Shown: positions 1 through 5,501, counted from the stretch's first letter. The stretch: DNA of 6,507 nucleotides from an uncultured Lachnospiraceae bacterium (GCA_902766415.1 CACXDR010000096.1:1-6507), one strand, 5' to 3'. The notes: generated by a model not told the origin, from the sequence alone. Translations and numbers: made by a program.

Positions 1-258
1 AAGCTCCTGGTCTATCAGGCAGCCTGCGCGAAGGATGCCGGAGAGCCCTACAGCCACCTGGCTGCCATGGCGAAGCTGGTCGCTGCCCGGAACGCGAGCG
101 ACGTTACCAGACGCTGCCTGCAGCTGTACGGCGGCTACGGCTACACCAGGGACTATCCGATCGAGCGCATGATGCGCGACGCGAAGATCACTGAGATCTA
201 CGAGGGCACCTCTGAGGTCCAGATGATGGTCATCTCCAACTGGATGGGAGTAAAGTAA
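1..258 (+). CDS. Acyl-CoA dehydrogenase, C-terminal fragment (short-chain/butyryl-CoA type)
   Basis: Only the last 85 codons lie in the window; the reading frame is open from base 1 and ends at TAA 256-258. The enzyme is an FAD flavoprotein that oxidises acyl-CoA to 2-enoyl-CoA, or runs in reverse as crotonyl-CoA reductase in butyrate formation. The fragment carries the hallmark C-terminal helical-domain motifs: LYGGYGYTRDYPIER (visible residues 42-56) and IYEGTSEVQ (66-74). By family knowledge, the Glu of YEGT (visible residue 68) is the catalytic base of short- and medium-chain enzymes. The motif set fits Bcd-type enzymes of anaerobic Firmicutes, but the fragment is too short to fix chain-length specificity. 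A strong terminator follows within 35 nt, so this is the last gene of its transcript; any etf genes would have to lie upstream or elsewhere. Confidence 0.93.
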   Translation, partial: KLLVYQAACAKDAGEPYSHLAAMAKLVAARNASDVTRRCLQLYGGYGYTRDYPIERMMRDAKITEIYEGTSEVQMMVISNWMGVK

Positions 259-290
259 TATCTTAAGATCACGGACCGGATAAAAGTCAG

Positions 291-327
291 AAGGATCCCG
301 GAAGCGTAAAGCTTCCGGGATCCTTTT
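291..327 (+). terminator. Rho-independent terminator after the acyl-CoA dehydrogenase
   Basis: A perfect 15-bp inverted repeat (AAGGATCCCGGAAGC at 291-305, complement at 311-325) has a 5-nt GTAAA loop and runs into TTTT at 324-327. It begins about 30 nt after the dehydrogenase stop codon and lies upstream of the next promoter, so it separates the two transcription units. The U tract is short, but the stem is long and GC-rich. Confidence 0.88.
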
Positions 328-359
328 GTACGCAGCAATGAGGCGTCCCGAAAGAGCAC

Positions 360-382
360 TCCATGAAATAATATTTCATGGA
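360..382. promoter_or_regulatory. 23-bp palindrome, candidate operator of the sugar operon
   Basis: Two 11-bp arms (TCCATGAAATA at 360-370 and TATTTCATGGA at 372-382) are perfect inverted repeats around a single central A. The core has the TGAAAT...ATTTCA form common to dimeric regulators of sugar genes, for example some RpiR- or LacI-type factors, but no family can be assigned from this alone. It ends 25 bp before the proposed -35 box, a place suited to an activator or an upstream operator half. The AT-rich stem with almost no loop argues against a terminator. No regulator gene is in the window. Confidence 0.55.
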
Positions 383-407
383 CTTTGAAAAAGTTTCCGA
401 AGACTAC

Positions 408-435
408 TTGATTTGAGCGGTAAACGTTATAAAAT
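408..435 (+). promoter_or_regulatory. Predicted sigma-A-type promoter of the sugar operon
   Basis: TTGATT (408-413) and TAAAAT (430-435) are separated by 16 bp, in the most AT-rich stretch between the upstream terminator and the first gene of the operon. The overlapping TATAAA at 428-433 is an alternative -10, but its spacing is poor. Transcription would start near 442 and leave a leader of about 40 nt before the ATG at 480. That leader contains the ribosome site GGGAGGT at 465-471. Confidence 0.5.
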
Positions 436-479
436 AGAAATTAAAGTAAGAAATTTAATTTTTCGGGAGGTGCCTAATT

Positions 480-1163
480 ATGAAACGTTCCGTTATCAAC
501 AGCGCAATCGACTGGGCCATCGAGGCGTGCAGGAGAAATCACTGCGCGCTTCCGGATTTCGCCTTCTGGTCGCCGGAGGAGTGGCAGAAGAGGAAGGACA
601 CCACGCAGTACATGCGCAAGGTCGCCATGGGCTGGGATGTCACCGACTACAACTCCAACGATTTCGACAAGGTCGGCGCGGTCCTCTTCACCTACAGGAA
701 CGGTGATCTTCACGACCAGTCCGACGGACGCGTTTACTGCGAGAAGTACATCATCATGAAGCCGGGCCAGCAGCTTCCGTGCCACTTCCATTACTTCAAG
801 ACCGAGGACATCATCAACCGCGCAGGCGGCGTCCTCCGCGTCTATGTCTGGAACAGCACGCCTGAGTCTGACGGCTATCAGCGTGACCTGGTGAACGACG
901 TGCACCTCATGTGCGACGGACAGCCCGTCACGGTCAAGGCAGGCGGATATGTTGACATCACCGTCGGCAACTCCATCACCCTGACTCCGGGCGTGTACCA
1001 TGCGTTCGAGGCGGTCCCGGAGCACGGCGAGCTGATCGTCGGCGAGGTCTCCCGCGTGAACGACGACGCGAACGACAACCATTTCAACCCCTACGTTGAT
1101 TTCCAGAAGATCACGGAGGACGAGCCGGTGAAGCACCAGCTTTGCGGCGGTTACGTACAGTAA
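480..1163 (+). CDS. D-lyxose/D-mannose-type ketol-isomerase (cupin fold)
   Basis: The 227-residue protein matches the family of metal-dependent cupin isomerases that interconvert D-lyxose and D-xylulose, and often D-mannose and D-fructose (EC 5.3.1.15 type; E. coli O157 sugar isomerase and B. subtilis YdaE are relatives). Family signatures seen: FAFWSPEEW (28-35 region), PCHFHYFKTEDIINRAGG (100-117), TPGVYHAF (169-176) and GEVSRVNDDANDNHF (188-202). By family knowledge the divalent metal is held by the two His of HFH (102, 104), the Glu of TED (109) and a later His, here H174; all four are present. Length is normal for the family. The start follows GGGAGGT with an 8-nt gap. It is the first gene of an operon with a ketose kinase and a TIM homologue, so it probably supplies the ketose to the kinase. 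Family membership is secure; the physiological sugar is not, since members accept several aldoses. Confidence 0.88.
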   Translation: MKRSVINSAIDWAIEACRRNHCALPDFAFWSPEEWQKRKDTTQYMRKVAMGWDVTDYNSNDFDKVGAVLFTYRNGDLHDQSDGRVYCEKYIIMKPGQQLPCHFHYFKTEDIINRAGGVLRVYVWNSTPESDGYQRDLVNDVHLMCDGQPVTVKAGGYVDITVGNSITLTPGVYHAFEAVPEHGELIVGEVSRVNDDANDNHFNPYVDFQKITEDEPVKHQLCGGYVQ

Positions 1164-1176
1164 GCATTCCGATCAT

Positions 1177-1209
1177 ACAGCCGGGCGCAGGTTTTTTGCG
1201 TCCGGCTGT
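1177..1209 (+). other. Intercistronic hairpin with U-rich loop
   Basis: ACAGCCGGGCGCA (1177-1189) pairs with TGCGTCCGGCTGT (1197-1209) over 13 positions, one of them G-U, around a GGTTTTT loop. It begins 13 nt after the isomerase stop codon. There is no U tract after the stem, so it does not look like a standard intrinsic terminator. In an mRNA it could protect the 3' end of the isomerase message or act as a processing or partial attenuation site that sets the isomerase:kinase ratio. The structure is seen in the sequence; the role is inferred. Confidence 0.55.
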
Positions 1210-1315
1210 GAAAGTATACACTGCAGGTGATCTGGCGAAGGTATATGCAGCAGATGATCTGGCGGGAGCATACGCTGAAGGAGATCTGACGAAAGGATAC
1301 GTTACAGGAGACTAA
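1208..1315 (+). CDS. Possible 35-residue repeat peptide (doubtful small ORF)
   Basis: A GTG at 1208 opens a 35-codon frame ending at TAA 1313-1315, two bases before the kinase ATG. Its product would be almost entirely three and two-thirds copies of an acidic, Tyr-containing 9-residue motif with a conserved D-D-L or G-D-L core. The close join to the kinase start would suit translational coupling. Against it: no Shine-Dalgarno sequence precedes the GTG, the GTG sits at the edge of a stable hairpin, and no ATG occurs in this frame. The preceding isomerase could enter the frame only by a -1 shift. I recognise no family. A non-coding repeat is the more likely reading. Confidence 0.18.
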   Translation: MKVYTAGDLAKVYAADDLAGAYAEGDLTKGYVTGD

Positions 1316-1321
1316 GATGAA
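1214..1321 (+). repeat. Four imperfect 27-nt tandem repeats leading into the kinase start
   Basis: Units start at 1214, 1241, 1268 and 1295, exactly 27 nt apart. The first three agree at 18-21 of 27 positions pairwise and share GATCTGRCG near their 3' ends. The fourth matches well over about its first 17 bases and then diverges across the kinase ribosome site (AGGAG, 1306-1310) and start codon (1317). Unit 3 carries an AAGGAGAT stretch at the equivalent place. One frame (1214 onward) is open through all units and gives a 9-residue period of the form [VAG]Y-x-x-[GD]DL[AT]-x, ending at TAA 1313-1315. The array may be a repeatedly duplicated translation-initiation region or the body of a tiny coding sequence; either way it is too regular to be chance spacer. 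Confidence 0.75.
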
Positions 1322-3011
1322 CAGACTGACTTACGGACAGGTCCGCGAGATGCTTCTTGCCTGTGCGGACCGCATTATCCGCAACGAGCCCTATCTTACG
1401 AAGGTCGACAGCGCGATCGGTGACGGCGACCACGGCAACGGGATGCTGACCGGCATGAAGGCCGCGGAGAAGGTGCTTGAGGACGGGCAGGACGGGACGA
1501 ATATCTTCGGGCTTTACGCGGACATGGCGGAGGCCATGCAGCGGGCCATGGGCGGCGCGTCCGGCATGATCTTTTCCACGCTTTTCGCGGGGGACGCGAA
1601 GGACCGCGCGCCGGCATCCGAGATCACGCCTGCTGTGTTCGCGGACCAGATGGCGGCCGGCCTCCGGGCGATCAAGGAGCTCGGCCACGCGGAACCCGGC
1701 GACAAGACGATGGTGGACGCCATGGAGCCCGCGGTGCAGGCCATGAAGGAGCACGCGGACGGGACCTTTGAGGAAATGCTTTCAGCGGCGGCTGATGCTG
1801 CCCGCCTCGGTATGGAGCGGACCAAGGAGCAGGTCGCGAAGTTCGGCCGCGCGAAAAATCTCGGCAGCCGCGCGCTCGGGCACCAGGACGCGGGAGCGAC
1901 CAGCACCTGGCTCATCCTGCTTCAGATGGCGGACTATGTGAACGGGACCGAATCGCAGGATCCCGACATCGCCCTTCTTGACGCGGGCGCGGAGAAGGTG
2001 CGCGGCTTCGTTTCCAAGAAGATCATCAATGACCCGGCGGACGTCGTGAAGGAGGAGGGTGAGGGCTTCCTCTACGCGTTCGGCGACGAGTTCGAGGCGG
2101 TCCCCGGCGTCAACGGCTTTATCAAAAAGAACATCCCGGACGGCAAGACCGCTCTGGTCATCGGCGGCGGCTCCGGTCATGAGCCGATCTTCGGCTTCTT
2201 CCTCGGGGAGAACCTCGCGGACGCCTCCGCGAACGGCAACGTGTTCGCCTCCCCGGACCCGGTGACGGTACAGACCGTCGCCGAGGCGGCGCACAGGGGC
2301 GCGGGCGTGCTCTTTGTCTACGGAAACTACGCCGGAGACAACCTGAATTTCGACAAGGCGGTGGAGCGGCTCGAGGCGAAGGGCATAAAGACCCGCACGG
2401 TCCGCGTGCGGGACGATGTCGTCTCCGCGCCGAAGGAGCGCTACGACGACCGCCGCGGGATCGCGGGGGATTATTTCGTGCTGAAGGTCGCCGGCGCGGC
2501 CTGCGCGTCCCTTCCTCTTGAAGAGGCGGCGCGCGTGACGGAGAAGGCCGCGAAGAATACCTTCACCGTCGGCGTAGGCCTGCAGGGCGCTTCCCTTCCG
2601 GGCAAGACAGAGCCCATCTTTACGCTGCCCGCGGACAAGATGGAGTACGGGCTCGGGATCCACGGAGAGCCCGGCATCAGGCAGATCGCGCTGGAAAGCG
2701 CTGACAGCATCGTTGACAATCTTGTAGACGTGATCCTTGCGGACAGCGGGATCAAGGAAGGCGATACGGTCTGCACATACGTGAACGGGCTCGGGAGCAC
2801 CACGCTCATGGAGCTCATGATCATGAACCGGCGGCTTGCCATCCTGATGAAGGAGAAGAAGATCAGGGTCCATGACATGCAGGTAGACCGTCTCGTGACG
2901 ACCATGGAAATGGCGGGCGCGTCCATCAGCCTGATGAAGCTGGATGACGAGCTCGCGAAGTATTACGACATGCCCTGCGCAAGTCCGTATTTCACAAAGA
3001 AAGGGAAATGA
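1317..3011 (+). CDS. Fused DhaL-DhaK dihydroxyacetone/ketose kinase
   Basis: The 564-residue protein joins two domains of the dihydroxyacetone kinase family. Residues 1 to about 210 are DhaL-like, the nucleotide-binding all-helical domain: D31, D36 and D38 of the DSAIGDGDHG motif are the Asp triad that holds two Mg ions, followed by GGASGMIF (79-86) and GSRALGHQDAGATST (183-197). Residues 234 to about 560 are DhaK-like, the substrate domain: GGGSGHEP with H288, NYAGDNLNF with D341, and GIHGEPGI with H449, the His that in the family binds the ketose carbonyl covalently. All key residues are present, so an active kinase is expected. Nucleotide and substrate domains in one chain without a DhaM phosphocarrier suggest ATP as donor. 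The domain order is opposite to the well-known single-chain enzymes (DhaK first). Start chosen at ATG 1317, 6 nt after AGGAG. Substrate could be dihydroxyacetone, erythrulose or another short ketose; the cupin isomerase upstream and TIM homologue downstream favour a sugar other than dihydroxyacetone. Confidence 0.9.
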   Translation: MNRLTYGQVREMLLACADRIIRNEPYLTKVDSAIGDGDHGNGMLTGMKAAEKVLEDGQDGTNIFGLYADMAEAMQRAMGGASGMIFSTLFAGDAKDRAPASEITPAVFADQMAAGLRAIKELGHAEPGDKTMVDAMEPAVQAMKEHADGTFEEMLSAAADAARLGMERTKEQVAKFGRAKNLGSRALGHQDAGATSTWLILLQMADYVNGTESQDPDIALLDAGAEKVRGFVSKKIINDPADVVKEEGEGFLYAFGDEFEAVPGVNGFIKKNIPDGKTALVIGGGSGHEPIFGFFLGENLADASANGNVFASPDPVTVQTVAEAAHRGAGVLFVYGNYAGDNLNFDKAVERLEAKGIKTRTVRVRDDVVSAPKERYDDRRGIAGDYFVLKVAGAACASLPLEEAARVTEKAAKNTFTVGVGLQGASLPGKTEPIFTLPADKMEYGLGIHGEPGIRQIALESADSIVDNLVDVILADSGIKEGDTVCTYVNGLGSTTLMELMIMNRRLAILMKEKKIRVHDMQVDRLVTTMEMAGASISLMKLDDELAKYYDMPCASPYFTKKGK

Positions 3012-3012
3012 A

Positions 3013-3702
3013 ATGAGCAAAGTGACTGTACCGTTCCTGTTCGTTAACCCGAAGTCCTACCTCTGGGGAGAGGAGAGCCTGGCGCTAGCGAAGGAGGCCG
3101 ACCGGATCTCCGAACAGTACGGGGTGATGATCTTCTTCACCTGCCCGTACGCGGATATCCGCCTGATCGCGGAGAACACGGACCATGTGGTCGTGACCGC
3201 CCAGAACATGGACGCGCTGAAGCCCGGCAGAGGCATGGGCGCGGTCCTGCCGGAGTCGCTCGCGGCAGCCGGCGCGAAGGCCGTGGTACTGAACCACGCG
3301 GAGAACCAGAAAACGCTCGCAGAGCTTTACGCCTGCCTGAACCGCGCGAAGGAGCTCGGGCTCATCACGATCGTGTGCGCGGATTCGACGACGGAGGCGA
3401 AGGCAGTCGCGGAGCTCGGCGCGGACGTGATCCTCGCGGAGCCTACGGCGCTGATCGGCACCGGGATCACCGCGGACGCCTCCTATACGATCGACTGCGT
3501 GCGTGAGATCAAGGCGGTCGATGCTGACGTGAAGGTGATGATCGCGTCCGGGATCACGACGGGAGAGGACTGCTACAAGGTGGTGGTCAACGGGGCGGAC
3601 GGCTCCGGCTCCACCTCCGGCATCGTGAACGCGCCGTCGAGAGGCGGGCGCGTGGAGGAGATGGTCCAGGCGATCCTCAAGGCGATGGAGGACAGGAAGT
3701 AA
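3013..3702 (+). CDS. Triosephosphate-isomerase homologue, short archaeal-type
   Basis: The 229-residue protein is a TIM-barrel isomerase. Active-site residues align with classical TIM: N12 and K14 (VNPKSY), H95 (LNHAEN) and E143 (AEPTALIGTG, which also forms the mobile phosphate-gripping loop), with phosphate-binding loops ASGITTGED (178-186) and GADGSGSTSGIV (194-205). Length near 228 and the wording LNHAEN, ELGLITIVCA and GITTGED resemble archaeal TIMs such as that of Pyrococcus rather than the roughly 250-residue bacterial enzyme, whose GNWKMN and GHSERR motifs are absent. The start at 3013 is preferred over an upstream in-frame ATG (2944) because AAGGG at 3001-3005 is well spaced, homology begins here, and it leaves just one base after the kinase stop. 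That tight spacing implies coupled translation. Known relatives in sugar operons include the L-erythrulose-1-phosphate isomerase of tetritol catabolism, so an operon-specific role is likelier than housekeeping glycolysis; this is inference. Confidence 0.85.
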   Translation: MSKVTVPFLFVNPKSYLWGEESLALAKEADRISEQYGVMIFFTCPYADIRLIAENTDHVVVTAQNMDALKPGRGMGAVLPESLAAAGAKAVVLNHAENQKTLAELYACLNRAKELGLITIVCADSTTEAKAVAELGADVILAEPTALIGTGITADASYTIDCVREIKAVDADVKVMIASGITTGEDCYKVVVNGADGSGSTSGIVNAPSRGGRVEEMVQAILKAMEDRK

Positions 3703-3713
3703 GCCGCAGGCCG

Positions 3714-3749
3714 GAGACAGACAGAGGATCAGAGACAGACAGTAAGAGA
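3714..3749 (+). repeat. Two 18-nt direct repeats after the TIM-homologue stop
   Basis: GAGACAGACAG occurs at 3714-3724 and again at 3732-3742, an 18-nt period, with looser similarity in the rest of each unit. It lies between the stop codon at 3700-3702 and the large hairpin. It may be a simple slippage duplication; no function is evident. Confidence 0.4.
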
Positions 3750-3798
3750 CGGGGCTGTCACACTAAGGTTTTTTTCCTTAGTGCGACAGCCCCGTCTC
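3746..3798. terminator. Long palindrome between convergent genes, likely bidirectional terminator
   Basis: A 23-nt arm at 3746-3768 pairs with 3776-3798, with a single mismatch, around a loop of seven T. The stem core is GGGGCTGTC opposite GACAGCCCC. It lies 43 nt after the TIM homologue and 44 nt past the end of the convergent secreted-protein gene, so it can serve both. There is no long T tail after either arm (only TTTT at about 3804-3807 on the + side); the T run is inside the loop. That is unusual for a textbook terminator, and the size and symmetry leave room for a dispersed repetitive element. Confidence 0.65.
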
Positions 3799-3842
3799 AT
3801 GTCGTTTTGATCTCAGATCTCGTTCTGAAGGACGCGCCGCAG

Positions 3843-4280
3843 TTAACGGTGCGGGTCCGGGACGCCGCCGGCGCCGGGGCCGTAGTCGGATGTGCGGTAG
3901 TGGTTCGCGGCGGGCGTATATCCGGTCGTCGAGGGCGCGTGCGAGGACGCCGCCGTCACCGTGCCGGAACCGGTCCTGCTGTAGGCGGTGCCGGACTTTT
4001 CGCTCGGGACCCAGATGCCCTGGTCATTGTAGATGTAGCCGTCGTCCGAGATGCCGTACGAGGTCGCCCGCGTCCCGTCCGCGGTGATCCAGTACCAGAC
4101 GTTATTGTCGAGGACCCACTTGGAATAGGTGTACTGCCCGTTGTCCCCGATATAGAACTGGCTTGCGGTCTGCCAGCCCTGCGGCGATACGTTGGTCCAG
4201 GTCCCTGCGAGCACGGGGCAGGCGGCAAGCGCGGCGATAAGCGCCGCCGTGATAACGGTCCTGAAAAGCTTCCTGATCAT
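3843..4280 (-). CDS. Small secreted protein with aromatic wall-binding-like repeats
   Basis: The 145-residue protein opens with a clear export signal: basic MIRK, a hydrophobic stretch at 9-20, then a VLA-G site suiting signal peptidase I cleavage after residue 25. LAAC (18-21) also fits a lipobox, though the Pro after it is less usual, so a lipoprotein is possible. Residues 35-92 are rich in Trp and Tyr with spaced DNG, ADG and DDG turns (for example NNVWYWITADG and ISDDGYIYNDQGIW), resembling degenerate modules of choline- or glucan-binding repeats. The tail from about 93 is low-complexity Ser/Thr/Gly/Pro with Tyr and has no recognisable domain. No catalytic domain is present, so binding to the cell wall or a surface polymer is the best guess. 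The start is firm: AAGGAGG lies 6 nt upstream. It has its own predicted promoter and does not need the upstream peptidase transcript. Confidence 0.8.
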   Translation of the reverse strand: MIRKLFRTVITAALIAALAACPVLAGTWTNVSPQGWQTASQFYIGDNGQYTYSKWVLDNNVWYWITADGTRATSYGISDDGYIYNDQGIWVPSEKSGTAYSRTGSGTVTAASSHAPSTTGYTPAANHYRTSDYGPGAGGVPDPHR

Positions 4281-4367
4281 AACGGTCCTCCTTCCCGTAG
4301 AGATGAAGTGAGCGGCTCCGTCTGAAGCGCGGTGCCGGGCTCACGGATCAGTTTATCGAGTCTTATT

Positions 4368-4396
4368 ATCATACCATATTTTTCAGCGGAAGTCGA
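4368..4396 (-). promoter_or_regulatory. Predicted promoter of the small secreted-protein gene
   Basis: On the minus strand, TCGACT (4391-4396) and TATGAT (4368-4373) are 17 bp apart, and the -10 is preceded by TGG, an extended -10 form. This leaves a leader of roughly 80 nt before the start codon at 4280. It falls in the only AT-rich stretch between the two minus-strand genes. Confidence 0.5.
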
Positions 4397-4418
4397 GAAA
4401 CGGAGCCCGGGCGCCGCT

Positions 4419-4436
4419 GTCCCGGAGACCCGGGAC
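4419..4436 (-). terminator. GC-rich hairpin after the S66 peptidase gene (weak terminator candidate)
   Basis: GTCCCGG (4419-4425) and CCGGGAC (4430-4436) form a 7-bp stem with a 4-nt loop, 37 nt past the peptidase stop. It lies in a short GC-rich block with other small inverted repeats. There is no T run directly after the stem in the minus direction, so its action as an intrinsic terminator is uncertain. Confidence 0.3.
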
Positions 4437-4472
4437 CGGCAGGGCCCCTGCTAAGGGCGCCCCTCCTTCAGT

Positions 4473-5501
4473 TCAGACTGTCGTGTAGGTAATGGTGATA
4501 TCGTTTTCCTCGCAGGTGACGGAGGCACGGGAACCGACGATCACGGGCATGGAGGGCGGAAGGTGGCCAAGGTCCGCGTCCATGATCACCGGGACGCCGT
4601 ACTTTCCGAGGATCCCCGCGACCGCCGTGTACTGGTCTAGCCCCAGGAACTCCTCGCCGTAATGCAGCGGGCGGCCGATGAGAAAGCCCTTCACGTTCCG
4701 GAACCAGCCGCAGTGCTCAAGGTGCCAGAGGGCCCTGCGCATGTCGAAGACGTTCAGGTCGCAGCATTCGAAGAACCAGATGATGCCGTCCTCTCTGTAA
4801 CGCTCCGCGAATTCCGCGGCCCTGTCGTAGCAGGTCCCCGCGAGGATGTTCAGGACGTCAAGGCAGCCGCCCAGCATGCGGCCCTCCATGCGGAAGGGAG
4901 CATCGTCCGCGTTGACCTTGCGGAGTATCGTGGGCTCTGTCACGTTGTAGGGCTCGTACGGGTGCTCCTCGTCCTTCAGCCCCTCCGCTTCCCACATGCC
5001 GTAGCTGTGGATGGTGTCCGTTTTTCCGGAGAGAAGCGCGAGGGCGTCCGCCAGCACCGGGTGCCACGGGTCCATACCGAACGCGGGCGCGTTCGGCCCG
5101 TAGACGGCAGCGGTGTCGCAGAGCGTCGGAAGGAGGAAGGTAAGGTTCGTGTTGTCGGAAAAGCCCATGAACCAGACGGGCTCCGCGTTCCGGATGGCGT
5201 CAAAGTCGATATGGTCCAGGACCTCGCACATGAGCTCCCCGCCGCCGCAGGAGATCACGGCGTCAAGGGACGGGTCCGTCAGGTATTCGTTCACCTCCGC
5301 GCCGCACGCCTCCGGGGTATTGCTGATGCCGGTCCCGGCTCCGGCGAGCGCGTTCGGCCCCCGGTTCAGCCGGTAGCCGAGCGTGCCCAGCACCTCCTGC
5401 CCGCGCAGGAAGGCGGAGCGGTAGGGCTCCGTCGCGCATCCGAAGGAGGGGGCGATAAAGCCCAGGCTGCCGTTTTCACGAAGATCTGCGGGATATCTCA
5501 T
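4473..5501 (-). CDS. S66 family serine peptidase (LD-carboxypeptidase / MccF-like)
   Basis: The 342-residue protein is a full-length member of peptidase family S66, which holds cytoplasmic LD-carboxypeptidases that trim murein tetrapeptides for recycling and MccF-type enzymes that cleave microcin C7-like peptidyl-nucleotides. The catalytic set is readable: nucleophile S115 in GFSDNT, E245 in FFECCD and H313 in DLGHLPPSMPVIVG. The spacing is close to the Ser118-Glu243-His311 triad I recall for E. coli MccF. Other family marks are the N-terminal IAPSFG (16-21), the SCGGGELMCEVL segment (84-95) and EGRMLGGCLDVL (206-217). There is no signal peptide, so it acts inside the cell. Length (342 versus about 300 for LdcA) and sequence favour the MccF-like branch, but no microcin-like cluster is near. 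The start has AAAGGAG 6 nt upstream. It is divergent from the transporter gene across 146 bp. Confidence 0.85.
   Translation of the reverse strand: MRYPADLRENGSLGFIAPSFGCATEPYRSAFLRGQEVLGTLGYRLNRGPNALAGAGTGISNTPEACGAEVNEYLTDPSLDAVISCGGGELMCEVLDHIDFDAIRNAEPVWFMGFSDNTNLTFLLPTLCDTAAVYGPNAPAFGMDPWHPVLADALALLSGKTDTIHSYGMWEAEGLKDEEHPYEPYNVTEPTILRKVNADDAPFRMEGRMLGGCLDVLNILAGTCYDRAAEFAERYREDGIIWFFECCDLNVFDMRRALWHLEHCGWFRNVKGFLIGRPLHYGEEFLGLDQYTAVAGILGKYGVPVIMDADLGHLPPSMPVIVGSRASVTCEENDITITYTTV

Noticed and set aside
474..1136. 220-codon open frame on the minus strand opposite the isomerase
   Set aside because: Covers the cupin isomerase in antisense; composition is typical of a reverse-complement frame and it has no family motif.
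1214..1321. CRISPR-like array
   Set aside because: Units are directly adjacent 27-nt copies with no unique spacers, are imperfect, and run into a gene start; there are no cas genes nearby.
2944..3012. Upstream in-frame ATG giving the TIM homologue 23 extra residues
   Set aside because: The extra residues lie inside the kinase gene and do not resemble any TIM N-terminus; ATG 3013 has a well-placed AAGGG and begins just before the conserved VNPKSY strand.
1782..3020. 412-codon open frame on the minus strand opposite the kinase
   Set aside because: Antisense shadow of GC-rich coding DNA: its product is Arg/Val/His-rich with no recognisable domain, while the + strand encodes a complete kinase with all its motifs.
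3807..4325. 172-codon + strand frame opposite the secreted protein
   Set aside because: Arg/Gly/Val-rich frame of the antisense kind; the minus strand has a signal peptide, a strong ribosome site and a promoter.
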